DNA of 64,000 nucleotides from Lineus longissimus (Eukaryota; Nemertea; Pilidiophora; Heteronemertea; Lineidae). The DNA lies in contig NC_088320.1 in the NCBI RefSeq assembly GCF_910592395.1, positions 1,180,001 to 1,244,000 on the forward strand, in the 5' to 3' direction. This document shows, one piece after another, positions 1 through 12,728 of the stretch (position 1 is the first letter of the stretch; each line of letters opens with the position of its first letter). The notes below the pieces were generated by a model. That model was given only the letters and a program-made list of their open reading frames with translations, made no database searches and was not told the DNA's origin. A program made the position numbers and the translations under genes.

Positions 1-3000
1 CCACATTTCCGGAAGTGATACAGCAATTCAGGAAGGGGTTACATGTATGTTGATAAAAACAACTTGTACCACCAGATACTGTCAACGCCAGACAGATTCT
101 CACAACATGTTCTTTGCCCAGGGTCTTGGGGAGAAACACAAGTTTTCTGACATCATTCTTGGCCTTTCATCAGTGTTGATATCAGTTAAAAGAACGGAGT
201 TAGATCTTTTTGATGTCTTTGATAGTTTTCATCAAATCAGTCTTTCTCAAATTGGTAATGAAAATAGATTAAAATAGACTAGGAGGGTTAGGTCGAGATT
301 GTGAAGTCCCTGTAATATGCGTGTTAAAGACCCTGGGCTCTGAACTCCACTCAATACCAATGAACATCTAGTTCCTACGACCAAGCAACGTATGTAAGTG
401 AACCAGCCAAATGAAGGGTAGGCATGGGGCACTGGTAAAACTGCTCCCTGAGGGGTGAAGTCTCGACGACGGGGTGCCTGTGATGAAGACCAATCGGACG
501 ACGAATCCTGAAGAATTGGACAAACGGACAAGTGGTTAAGAAATTAGTGCAATGTTAAGATATTGTATAAAGATGTACTTCGTTACATAAAGCTGCAAAA
601 ATATTACAGACCCAAAAAATCAGCTGGCCAGAACCAAATTTTTCTTCTAAAGCAAAAAGAAATTAAAGGTTTTAAATATCTCAAAAAACCCTCTGGTTTT
701 GGAGGCTGATGGGTCTTTACTATGCTCGAGTTTTCTGACCTGACCGTCTTGGTGTTTGGGCGCCTACTAGCGGCGTATAATGAACCGTTTTAACTGCGTC
801 TAACTTTTGGCAATGTCTTGGAGTTTGCACTTTGAGTAACTCTGTTTGTACCTTGGACTTGTTGTGATGATCAATCATCTTCTAGCTGCACCAAATGTAC
901 CTTTAATTAGCAATGTAGATTGCGGGTTATTTATTTTTCATCCCTGATAAGTATTTTAGACGACCACTTTCAGTTCTATGCTTAATGCAACCTGTATATT
1001 TCATGCTTGTGTGATATCCATCATGGTAGCTGAGCGGAAATTCTTTCACTTGCTGGCAGTTCCTTCTTCAGGGTGGCATGGTGCTGTGAAATAAATGCTG
1101 ATCAGGAAAGAAGGGAATTTTGAGATAGTGGTATTTGGAAGGTTGAACTCTGTGATATAGGCTCTGTAAGCAATACTCATTAGCAGTATCATAATTGCTT
1201 TGGGCAAACACAAACCTCCAGAGTTGAGTCTTTGTAATTGGAACACTAATTTGATACTGTTGGGAGGAAATAATGTAAGCTGAATTCTGGTCCAGAAGCC
1301 TGCCACTCGAAGTGTAACTACAGTATTCAAATGTTGGTTTTCTGACGCTCCATGATGTATATTAGCTAAGCTGCCTTCAGCACCCATCAAATTGGAGGAT
1401 TCTGGGTTTTAGTTGATTGCTTCAGTTGCACAACAATCCTAATCATTTAGTCATTAGTTAGTTGCTGATCGGCTGGAAACTGTTCTTCGAGAAACAAGCG
1501 TTGAGAGAGAGAGAAACCACTCAAATTAGGTGGCTGTAATGGAAATTGGTCTGAAGAATAGTATAAGTCATGCTGCAGAGTGCAGTTTCAGGTGTCGATT
1601 CGAGTGAGGAGGAGAGGGGACCTATGACCAGATCAGAGTGTTGATACCATTCACAGCTCCAAAGTGCTAGGAATGTAGATTGCATCACTCCTGGTCTCCA
1701 CTTATAGTTTCGTGACCTGAACCTGTGTCTTTCTTCATGTTTTAACTATTGTTTCTCACATTGGTTCCTGAAGAGATGTTTCCACCCCTCAGCTTAGCCC
1801 CTTATGTTGTTTCCACTATCAAAACAAAGCCCCGAATGTAGGCCGATCTTCAGACTGGTGCACGGACATTAACCACTGTTGCCAGACTTGTTTACGGGCG
1901 GATACTCAAATAAGATTTGGCAGCACTCCTGGTGATAGGCATCCACTACCTCTAGTAACTAAGCATTATGAAGCTGTCATCGAATGAAAAGCCCGAGCGA
2001 GGGTGTCTGTTGTGCCATACTACATGTCAAGCCTGAGTGCCTTTCTATTCCAAATTCAAACCTGGGTGCCTATCAAACTGGAGCACCTATCCAGTCGTCG
2101 TTCTCCAGGTCCAGTCTCCACTTTGAAGATCACCTACTGCATGAGTGTATATGCATGCCTCCGCACCTCTTCTGTATAACTTAGGTCCGCGTGTGTATAT
2201 GTAGGAACATGGGATGTTTGGCTCGGTTTTCACCACGATGATAGTAGCAAGTCTAACTTTTTATTTTTATCTTTGCAACTTGATTCTTGCTGTTCATAAT
2301 AAAGTAGCCTAACAAATGGTTGAATTCTTGGTCGATATGTACCCCAGTTTTTCATTGCCATTCTGCCACATGTGCTTTTCACCATTGCGGGGACCAATCA
2401 CAACACAGAAGGACATCATTTCACTCAGCTAAGAATTCGAACTTATGACTTTTTTATATTGGTTCGACTAGAAAACCCTTTTTGAGAGCTTTGGAATGAA
2501 TACCTATGTTATTGGCTTCATTTGTGTTCAAAATGTTACCAGATTGTCATTAACCAGTCCTGGATTTTAGATCTCAGATATTGGTGATCAATAGTGCCTT
2601 CAGTGTTAAGACTTGGACAAGCAAATGTTTGCCAGCAAGATTGGCAGACAAAAGTTTGTTACAAAATCCCAGTCACCTGTGTTGTGACCACGTGCCTGCA
2701 ATGTCCTTCTCTGCATATATTTTGAATGTTCGTGGTGCCGCTATATCCTACAATGGTAGCACTGGTCCCAGCATGTTATGTGTGTTTTAAACATGTGTGA
2801 TGGGGTATACATCACCGTTGGACGGGCAGAAAGATCGCTTTAAAGGTGGACTGGTGAGACACACGGCCGTTGGTTCAAAATTTCCAGCAAAGAGCAAATA
2901 TTTTTCACAAGTTTGTTGAAATTAAAAGCTTTCACCACGGAAATGTGCTGTGCTATGAAGTAAAGAATTCCAATTTCTCACTCGGGCTTAAAAGTAAAAC

Positions 3001-5035
3001 AGCAGATATTAACTAATTGAGTATCAGTATCGCTCCTTCTGTTGTAGAAGTTTAGAACTGGCGGCCGTCATCTCATCGGCTCAGAACCTTATGGAATTCT
3101 GGGTCCATTTGGAATGTTCTCTGGTTAATTTTTTTGATGATCACTTTCGGGCATTAGGTGAGGTGCCAGCGAGCAAGATTTTCATAATTACACTGAGAGA
3201 CTAACATCATGTAGGACCTTTGTGTGCTCTGTTGTTGTGTTCTATGGGACACTGTCCCTGTAGGACATTTGCTAATTGCAATTAAGCTTGTTTAAGTGCT
3301 GGCTTATTTTAAATGAGGCACTATTATTATGTTAATAAAGACTTGTATTGTGAAAGTTCTTGTAAAAAGGACTTTGCTAGAGCACTGGTTACGGCTCAAG
3401 TTGAGCAGTTCTTAATTGCTTTTACAGTTTCATAAAGTTAGTTCTTCGTTAATTTCAAAGCACAAATACTCCTTGTAAATAATTAGGACATATCTTCGTA
3501 CTGTTATAAAGCAAAGAAATATCTTTTCAAAAACTAAGTGGATTGGAGGAGACCAACCTATACCGTCATCTTAAAAGTCTGCGCACTTGCATGTATACGG
3601 TGAAAGCCGTGACACCCCATCAACCATTCCCCGTCAAGTCTAGTGAGCGTGTTGTAAAGGGGTTTCTTATTATTACCTGAACCGTTTAAACAGGCCAAAA
3701 TGGTATCACTCTAAGGGCAATGGTGGGTATGATATTTTCTCAGGCCGAGCAAAGAATTCCTGTTTTCTCATCAGCATTGACTAATTTCAGCTTTGGTTGT
3801 TCAAGAACTACTAAAATAAATCTGTTCATTGCAAATGCTGTGGGGTGTATTTTGACATGGGTTCTCACTGACATTGGGGCATAGGATGATAAAGAAAATG
3901 TGATACTTGGGAAAAGGATAAGAAAAATTACAAGAATAAAGGACAAATTGTTTAAAAATGAACTCAGTTTCTGACGAGACGGCAGGAATTTATTTGCCAT
4001 GGCCTTAGCTAAAGTTTCAGACATTAGCAGTGATCTCCTGTTGTATCTTTCAAAATGTCATAACAAATTGTAGTTTGGCTGAAGTTGAAACTTTGTTATT
4101 GGAGGGTGTTTTATTTTTTTCATTATTAATCATCATTATCGTTACCTTAACTGTCATTTTGTCTGAAATTTTAGAATGAATGTTAGAATACTTTGAACAC
4201 TGCTGATTTGGTGTGTGGTTATTGGCAAATAGTGTCATAGCGGGCATCATTAAACCCATCTACATTTCCTACCCACCGATTACCGTTTTCACTCCAAGAC
4301 GAAAGATCTTTTTGTCGGACATATCAGCAATTATAATCATTGGTGGCAGCAATTTGAAATGCGTATTTGAGGGGGCACTTATAAAACAACACATTGTGTC
4401 TCTGAAATCGTTAGTGGACCGTTTGTTTACGATAACGCTGAATCCGAATGTTAAAATGAACCTGAAGGAAGTATGGCTCTCTTCTTTTACCTCAAAATAC
4501 ATGTTTCCCAATAAAAGAATGTCCATGTAACTATTTTTGTCAGCCCCCCTTCATAAAGTAAATATTCTGCCCTTATACTCCTCTCTACTTAGGCTACTGA
4601 CATGCCAGCAAAGCAAGTAGGCGTCACGTAGCTGAGTATGGTAGTTATCAGAAACGTCACCTCAGCAGTGTGCAGGGTATGGTGCGCTGGCACATCTAAT
4701 GGCTAACCTAGTACAGCCTTGACTCGCGGTTTGTGGTATGACTCCTTTTGCTTCTTACACTGGTCGCTTGCCTTGCATGCCACATGTGATAAAATTACTA
4801 ACAGTTTGTCCAACATCAAACACTCCTAAGGGTTGTAAACAGAATGTTTGTGCGTGACATCTTTTGGCCCTTTTTCTCTTCCATGCACTTCATCAATTCC
4901 TTCCTAAAAGGTGTGCGACTTTGCTGGTGTTCACCTTTCGTGAGTTGAGATTAGAAGAAAAGGCAGATAATCATTGTGTCTTAACTTTTGTGTACCTTCA
5001 TTGAACTCTTTAAGTACTGGATTTGTTCTCTTCAG
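1..5035. other. No recognisable gene; AT-rich, probably intronic or intergenic
   Basis: No exon could be supported here. Short open frames exist on both strands (for example one open from the window edge to 277 on +, and minus-strand frames at 3740-4530), but none has a recognised domain or paired splice sites. Positions 280-535 are richer in GC than the surroundings and may be an old dispersed repeat. If the candidate terminal exon at 5036 is real, part of this stretch is its upstream intron. Confidence 0.5.
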
Positions 5036-5229
5036 TGACTAGAGATAGCCCTGCAGGCACGGGCCTTTGTGTTCTTGCAGAGACAGTTAACAGTCTTCTG
5101 ATATCACTTTGTATGGAAATAGTCAACAAAGATTTATCTGGGAATGCTGGCAAAATCAGATGCCGCTTTAGCAAGGCATTGATGAGGTTCATGAAAGTGA
5201 AAGGAACTGTCAAAACCCTGGCACAATAA
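5036..5229 (+). CDS. Candidate terminal coding exon of an unrecognised gene
   Basis: A pyrimidine-rich acceptor (TTTGTTCTCTTCAG) precedes an open frame entered in the middle of a codon (two bases complete the first). It then encodes 63 residues beginning TRDSPAGTGL and ending KGTVKTLAQ before TAA at 5227. The middle part is helix-like (LAETVNSLLISLCMEIVNKD) and the end is basic. An AATAAA lies 144 bases after the stop, which fits a short 3' UTR. The composition looks protein-like, but I do not recognise the family and could not identify the preceding exon. The opposite strand is also open over most of this stretch, so a chance frame is possible. This would be the C-terminus of a gene whose body lies upstream. 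Confidence 0.38.
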
Positions 5230-5372
5230 CATTTGCAACCTCATCGATTCACGAACGCCATGCTCGGCCTTGAGCTTCTCCTTGCCCGTTATACGATACC
5301 CTCAGTTTTTCTGTCTTTCTGTATTCGGCTCAGTGAGGACCATTTGACTCTGTAGTTTAGTACCCCTGTTTT

Positions 5373-5378
5373 AATAAA
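5373..5378 (+). other. Polyadenylation signal AATAAA
   Basis: A canonical AATAAA lies about 145 bases after the stop codon of the candidate exon ending at 5229. It would end that transcript at about 5395. Confidence 0.4.
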
Positions 5379-5395
5379 GATCTGCATGAAGAGTA

Positions 5396-8300
5396 CCACC
5401 TTATTTTGATGCCACTGGACTGCTTGTAAAACTTGACTGTCCCTGATTGAACATGGTGGCTACCACTGTGGCTAACTGTTTCCTCTGGTCCCATATCATA
5501 CTGGGCTCGATTGTTCAAAACAACTTCTGTGATGGTAACAGAACTTGTGATCCCATGACTATAGTACGAGACTCTGGAAGTTTTTGAGTTAAGATCATTG
5601 GCTGTGTCATGTCTGGCCACTGATGTTGCTTATGACAAGAAAACAAGAAGATAATGGCCTGTATCCGAAGCTTGTCCTTGGCCGTGTGCTTGTGTTCATG
5701 TATTGTAAGACTGCACTCAGTGCTTCTAAGATAGCATAAACTGCTGCTGCCCCCCATAATGAAAGTCCCTCTCCTGATCTCTTTGGTGCCTTGGGTTATC
5801 AGCCTAGGACACAGCTGCACAAAGCAATAGTTTTATGAAATCCCAATAATGACAAGTGTCATTTGGGGAATGAACTGTCTTTGTTCACAAACTCTGATGA
5901 ATATCCGGTTGTGAAGGCCAGGTTTTCTCCTTGAGTTGAATGGTCAAAATGAGATTGGCAGATCACTGATGTTGATGTCTTGGTATTTTTCATATTCTTA
6001 CGAAGTAAATTGATCATTAGATCTAGTCTCTGTTGTTGCCATTATCATCAGTGGCCAGGCATGATCTGCGTTCGGAAGCTAAACTGATGCTCCCTCGAGA
6101 CTAACTGCCATGATATCAATAGCAGGGCTGGAGCACAACTCCGAAATCCCATGCTTTCGGGGTGACTATATGTAAACCCCTTTTTGGCACGATGGGACAG
6201 AAAGTTTTTCACAGTGCTTGGGTGTCTTTAGCTTGAGTAACACTCTGCACATGTAGCTGGGTCCAGTTTAAAAGAAGACTTTTCATGGTGAATTACATGT
6301 TCTCTTAAAAACAAAACGGCACAAGTTTTTTTGTGATTTCCTGCTTCTGTGTACCTACTGTGGAATTCTGTTCTTCAAGTTTTCGCAAAATGAACTCACT
6401 TCTTGGTTTTTTTGGTGACATCAGACATTGAGTGAACATCAACTCAGTGCAATAGATGAGTTGTTGTAACGATGAAAACGGCAACAAGCCAAATCTTCAG
6501 TAAAGTATGAAGAAACATGGATTTAGTATGAAATCTGCCTCATGGTTAAAGTGGTCAACGAAAGGTTTCTTATGCTCATGGGTATTTCACTCATGAGTTC
6601 ACAAGCTTCTAGTTGACTCCTTGTTGAAGACAATTAGAGCTTTGGTGACATGTCAGGTCATAGAAATGCATGTAGGTCTCCAACGTGAAATAACATGATT
6701 TCACAGTGTGTGTAAACAGAAGCTAGAAACCACCATTTTGCCTCCATTGTACATTTTTTCTGTTTTTTCTCCTACGTCTGATTCTTGTTTAGTTTCTCTT
6801 TATGTGTAGAGTTGACCATTCTTGTAAATAAGCTACGAGTTCTAGGCGTTCCACCTTCATAACATACACCGCCCCTCCCCTCATAATACATCAATCGGTG
6901 AGCTCTTCTGGTTGTTTTTTCTTCCTTGCATACTGGTTGGTAGGGACGTTATCATAATGCATGATGATTTGACTATCGTAGCGTGGCTTATCATTAAATC
7001 ATGTCCACAGATTTTATCTGGCCTGAGGACATTATTAATAGGAGATACTACATACATGGCAATCAGTAGACGCGCGTGTTCTTAGCTGGCTGTTTTCTGG
7101 CGATTCTATAATGAAAGTTCAGTATCGTTTACAGCATTTCTTAAATCACAGAAAGTATTGAAAATCATTTTGAATCATAGATGCTCCTAGAAACTTGCCA
7201 GTGGAGGATACAAGAGAAATAAGTAAACTTAGTCTCAGTAAGCTCAAGTACGATTGAATCGAGGATGTAGGAACATGACAGTGACAGTGTTGTTGTTTCT
7301 CAGAGCTCAAGTTATACCTGCCCAATTCAACTCTGGCTGTGCAGTTACAAGCTTCCATTTCCCAGTCCAATTGGACTGCAGTTGATGCCTTTGTTGGGGA
7401 GGACAATGCCTAAGTAGTATGAGAAAATACTGTATGAGATGAATTAGATGAAATATCTGTGGCACAGTATTGGGGTATGGTCTGGAGTTCTGAGGCTCAA
7501 TAGCACATCACAATCCACTACGAATCAAGACTTCTTGTAGAACACAGGAACAAGACTCATATTGAGGAAGGCAGAGATCCTCTTATTATAGGATCAAGAG
7601 GGTACACATATAAGAGGGTGCATGCAAACAGGGTCTGCTGCGGTGTCTTGCAGTGATACTTACACAATTATTGTTTATAAATTAGAATTTACAGAGAGGT
7701 GATCCTCCTTAAAGCGGGTATGTAGACACGAGAAAGTCGGCCGTTTTATCACGACACTAACTGTTTACCTCATAGTGTGTGTGTTGCAGGGGGATGGATG
7801 GGGCCACCTCCACAACTGGACATGCCCTATGCCCGACATGGCAAGCTGTTGGATCTGAATATTGGAACCCATATCAGTGCCCGATGCCCAATATGGCTAA
7901 TTCTTTTGAAAAATAAGCTAACGTTTCGGTACACAGTGATCATTTTTCTCCCACTCCATATACTCTTGGTATGTTTTTTGAAAAGTTCTTTCCTCAGGTG
8001 ATACTATATGTCTTTTTCACTTACCTAGTCTTCTCCGCTCCTGGTTTCTTGTGTTATACAGAAAGTCCCCATGAAGAAACCCTGTCCCAGTTTTATCTAC
8101 TTCTTTCGTTCTTCTGTCATCCACCAAACTTTACCTTCAAACAGCTGGGAGATAGGTACCTTCGTTATTCAGATCACCTGTCTGTCTTCCAATGGGATCC
8201 CTGTCTACTTTCAAACCCACAAGTTCACATTGTGTCAACTGAACTCTCTCTCTCATCCCTCGTCTTGCATATCCTCTGCCAACTCAATCCTTCAACTTCT

Positions 8301-11300
8301 GTGACCTCAATAGTATCACCTGAAACAAAGTTCTCAATGCGAAATATGCTGATGTGCCTCCATTTATCGTGGCTTATTTGCAAGAGCAGAAATTTACTTG
8401 TGAACGAAGTGCCTTCATTTACTAGTATTGAAAGTATCCTATCAGTTTCCAAAGCATGTGCTCAAAGAAGATATTTTGTGGAAGAGGCGATTTTCCTTGA
8501 ATGATTGTGATGCTTTTGTTGACGACTGTTGACCATTTCTGAATCTGGCACACAGAGACTCAGTTTTCTGCTCTTGTGAAGATGTCTTCAAGTTGACCAC
8601 CATAGGGCATAGGGTATGATCCTCATGAGAGAGTGAAGGTTTGAGCCAATACTGGCAGGGCTAGCATCAGGTATAGGTCATACCCTGGCTGCTGCGACCG
8701 GCATAGGCCCTCACCCGAGACTAGCTCATGGTTGGTTTGGAGGTGAGCCAGCGTTGGCGCGAATGATCAATGCATTGTAGATATACTGAAGTCACTGTGA
8801 GTGATTAGCCAGGCTTTATTCTATCGACAGACTTGTTTCTTCTTGCTCTTGACGCGCTGGCCAAATACGCAATCTTCAGAATGAAACATATTCACAAATT
8901 CAAACTCCTTACCCAAGAAGTAACCCCAGGATGAAAGTTGTCCAAAAACGCTTTTGGTACTTCCCAGCTTGACCATGGGTGGAGGTTTCTCACAATCCAT
9001 CAGGGATTATGATATTGGCGGGAGATCTGGCTAGTTTGAGGCAAACAGCACCAGTTATTTTCACTCATGTTACAGACATTTCATATGACAAGTAATAGTC
9101 CTGACTGCCATGACTTTCACATCAAATCCTACCCCATCATCTATTTGGTCACCATTACAGATCATACAGTTGCATAATGGATTAGTTCTTCTCCCAGATG
9201 TCATATCAATGACGGCTAATCCAAAATATGGCAAGATTATGCCTGTCTAACTAATAAATAAAAGCTGCCTCTTGTCTCTGTTATTATTGATCGTCATCCA
9301 CCCTAATCCTGTTCCTGATACCAATTAGATGTGTCGCTGAGACCAACCCATGTGGTTCACCAATATCTAGTATTCAGTGGCCATCCTCTTGGGATGTCTA
9401 GCACAGTATAACTGGCTGCATTGTATGGGCCGCTTCCTTGGCAATGATATTCTGTATAAGAAGAAAAGACAGCATGAAGGACATTGTTTTCTTCTGCTGG
9501 GCTACCTCTTGCTGTGGTTGGGTATAAGCTTAGACCATGAGGAAAGGTTTCTGTAGATTTTAGACCTTCATTGACGATGGAATGAAGAGTATTAGCTCTT
9601 ATTAATAGCAATCTCACAAGTGAAGTTAACTTTCTTTAACCTCAACTGAATTATTTCCATCTTGCCATGTAATTAGTATAACATTTGACAAGTTTAAATT
9701 CATTTTGTTTGTCCAAATAGTGTCGAAGCCCAAGCTAAGATATTGGGCATGCTGGCATCAAACAAGCAGGTGCTTTGTCTCTGTTGGTGTAAGCTTTCAT
9801 GGCCAAGTTTCATTGTGACATTGGTGTTCGGTTGGCGCGTCAAGGCAGCACTTCGCTTCCATCAGCACTTCTCCCTCTTCCTTTCCTTGCCTCCTCGTCA
9901 TGTCCAAATCCATGTTGTTCACTGTTCTATATGACTTCCATGTTACATTACGCCCAACAAGGACTGGGGGCGACAAATACTTTGAAATAAAAGAGTTGAA
10001 CAGATGTTTAGTAGTGTTATGCAATTCAAGTCCTTTCAGGAAATCTACGTTATTGGTTTAACACCTTTTATACTTAGTATTGGTACTTATCTGAATCGTT
10101 CAACCCTAAAAGAGTCATGTCTCCTCAACTGTGAAAAAACTACCAATAATAGTGAGGAATTTTCAGTTTGTATTAAGTTTGTTACTCAATGTTAAGACCT
10201 GTATTCCTATTTTCACCAACATTTTTTGTGGTTAATTTGAGAACAATGTTAAAACTTACTTGGTTCTTGTTTCAATGACTCAATTAACCGCCATCTTCCT
10301 CAGTCCTTAAATGGGTTCAGCTAGTATTCGTTTGCATCTTAACAAAACGCCTTGTTTTTCCCCCTCAACTGCTAATGGCCGATATCATCTCAAACTGCAA
10401 TAAAAGAACATTGTGTCAAACTGCAAAATTAAAGTGATAACAGAATACTATAACATACTGGTAAACTTAACTTCGAAAAATCTCTCTCATTTTGTTACAA
10501 ACTGGGTAACTGTTTTGTTAAAATCTGGCCTGAGCATGTGATCAGCTTGTTTCCTAGCGCTGCCTTTGATAATCTACACACTTATCAACAGTTGGGACAT
10601 TGTATCATACCATAACTTAGATAGACTGACATGAGATGCTGGTCTTGTGATAAGATGCTCTTAGCACTTGCATTTTGAAACAAAATGTCTATAAATTCAT
10701 AACAAACCTAAAAATGCAAACCGTTTTGAAGCTCACTCAATGTGGCGTTTCACTTAGTCCATGTATCTTATCGCAGGGTTGACATCAAGGATTGACAGAT
10801 CCAGTTAACTGGAAAGTAAGTTCCTCTCTCCTAGACCAGGCTGATTCTGCTTGGCTTTATCAAGTTGATGCCCTTCGCACATACTTCAAAACCCAGATTA
10901 GGAATAAATAGAGTAATGTTTTCAAGTTCACACTCAACACTCCTTTGGGTCAAACAGCTTTCCCCACGTTATCGTCAGGTCTGCTTCCGCTCATTCTTTT
11001 GCATTCATCCCTTGTTCTTTTACTATCTACATTTTCCTAATGCTCTAGTTATGGTTACGAACTAATCAAAACTTACAAGAAACAAATGGAACGTTTCTCA
11101 GTTTCGGATTTATTGTACCCCTGCCTTATTAGGGTGGAGGGTATGAATGTAAAACAAATGTGCAACTATTCAAAGTGATTTTGTTGGTTTATCTTTGAGA
11201 TCGTGAGAAGTATCATGGTTATCTCAACGACTCATGTTCTTTCGCATGTTGAATTACACAGGATTTTACTTTGGTTTTTTTCTTGTTTGTGCAATGGTAT

Positions 11301-12140
11301 AGTGCTGGCATTAAACTTAATGAAAAGAGCATATATTCTCAAGACGAGAAGAGAAGTCTATTTACTTTTAATGCCGGTACACAAGAGTTCTCCAGTTTTG
11401 TTTAAAATTTCGTAATCCCTGAAAATAAACTTTCCCTGCTGTTTTTGCTCTGATTGTTTTGGTGCCAATATTTCTCTTGTGACAGTGTAACATTGTGTAG
11501 TGGATGACCACTGAGACTTATAACTTTGTTGATACTGTTTTTCAAGCTCCACGCTTTTTCAATCTCACACCAGAGGTCGCCTGACTGAGCAGCGGTGAAT
11601 GAAGCATATAGTATGTACCTCAGCTATCAGTGGAGCGAGGCATTTGTCCTTGTGGATAGTCATCTCCACTGCAAATGATCTTCTGACTTGAAACCATAAA
11701 ACGTCTCTTCGGCTCCAGTTCAGTTTCATAGGTTGATGCTTATACGTTCACCCCCTCTGGTGGAGATTGCCATCATCATCTCATTAATTTGCATGATCGT
11801 CCATCATTTTGTTTTTATCTTTAATTCTATTTTTCCTGATGAATGTTATGGAGTTGAGAATGTTCTATTTTGTGGGGCTTGATAATTCGGGATTCATTCA
11901 GTGCCTTGTTCATTTCAACATATTTTATTTCTTGATTTCCTCAGTTAATGGGGTTAGAGCAGTATTTTATGAGATGTTCTGCCCTTGCTTAAATAGCTAG
12001 CGTTCATTATTTCCATGCCTAATGGCATTGGGAATGAATTGTTCAAGGTTCTCTTGTTCAGTGTCCGATCGTCAAAAGGCACAACCTCATGAGGTTGTTG
12101 TATTTTAGAAATATTTTAACGGTTTCTCACATTCTGTCAG
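5396..12140. other. No supported gene; non-coding AT-rich DNA
   Basis: The longest frame (7971-8504, +, 177 codons) is in pyrimidine-rich low-complexity sequence and shows no domain. A minus-strand frame at 9357-9617 has an ordinary composition but no recognisable family and no splice context. GPATCH8 G-patch and C2H2 exons were looked for by eye and not found. Confidence 0.5.
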
Positions 12141-12545
12141 AAAGTTGATTGGCGTATCATCTTGTGCGATTCTTGGGACAGTGTTTGGTTCTGTGGTATC
12201 GATACTTTGCACTCTTCCAAAAATTACCATGGATGTCGACTGTTCAAGCGTTATGAGAAATGTGGTGCTCATTTCAAAGTCAGTTGGACACTGAAGAAGG
12301 GAAACTCAAATTTCATCCGAAGGATTTTAAAGTGTTCTGTCTCTAAGGATAAGTTGTACACCAACGATCTGTGTAAGGTTCTTGATTCAGAAGTGAATGG
12401 TGAATTAAGAATACTTACGATTACTAAAAACCCATGGACCTCCTTGATGAAGAAGAGCCAGGTCCACCTCTTCGACACATACGAAGATTTCATTTTGCTT
12501 TTCAGAAAACATTCGCCATATGTTCTTGAAGTCGACACAACATAA
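12141..12545 (+). CDS. Candidate terminal coding exon of an unrecognised gene
   Basis: The sequence TTTCTCACATTCTGTCAG is a good acceptor. It is followed in phase 0 by 134 open codons starting KVDWRIILCDSWDSVWFCG and ending SPYVLEVDTT, then TAA. Six cysteines are scattered through it and hydrophobic and charged residues alternate (ELRILTITKN, SQVHLFDTYEDFILLF), as in a small beta-rich folded domain. I recognise no family. Two overlapping AATAAA signals lie ~175 bases downstream. No clear ATG opens the frame, so if real it is the last exon of a spliced gene, either nested in a GPATCH8 intron or separate. The reverse strand also carries a 113-codon frame over most of it, which weakens the case. 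Confidence 0.35.
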   Translation, partial: KVDWRIILCDSWDSVWFCGIDTLHSSKNYHGCRLFKRYEKCGAHFKVSWTLKKGNSNFIRRILKCSVSKDKLYTNDLCKVLDSEVNGELRILTITKNPWTSLMKKSQVHLFDTYEDFILLFRKHSPYVLEVDTT

Positions 12546-12718
12546 TTTGCATTGTTTTTAATTTCTACACTGTAGTATGGCTTTGTAGCTGAAGATAATA
12601 GTGCACACATTGTGCTTTAAGTGACAAGATAACATAATCCACTCTAAAAAATAAGTCTTAGGGTTTGTTAACTTAATTTAATGATATAACTTGCATGACA
12701 ACTAGTGTATTTAAAAGG

Positions 12719-12728
12719 AATAAATAAA
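12719..12728 (+). other. Overlapping polyadenylation signals
   Basis: Two overlapping AATAAA hexamers (AATAAATAAA) lie about 175 bases after the stop of the candidate exon at 12141-12545. They are consistent with a short 3' UTR for it. Confidence 0.35.

Noticed and set aside
2-277. Open frame from the window edge on +, with an AQGLGEKHKFSD stretch recalling a G-patch
   Set aside because: No tryptophan or glycine spacing of a G-patch, no splice donor in place, and no recognised family. The open length of ~92 codons can arise by chance.
3740-4530. Three minus-strand frames in near succession
   Set aside because: Stops and a frame change separate them, both strands are open in part, and no domain is recognised.
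7971-8504. 177-codon frame on +
   Set aside because: It lies in pyrimidine-rich sequence, has a biased Leu/Phe/Ser composition and no domain or splice context.
9357-9617. Minus-strand 86-codon frame with a protein-like C-terminal part
   Set aside because: No acceptor, donor or known family could be matched.
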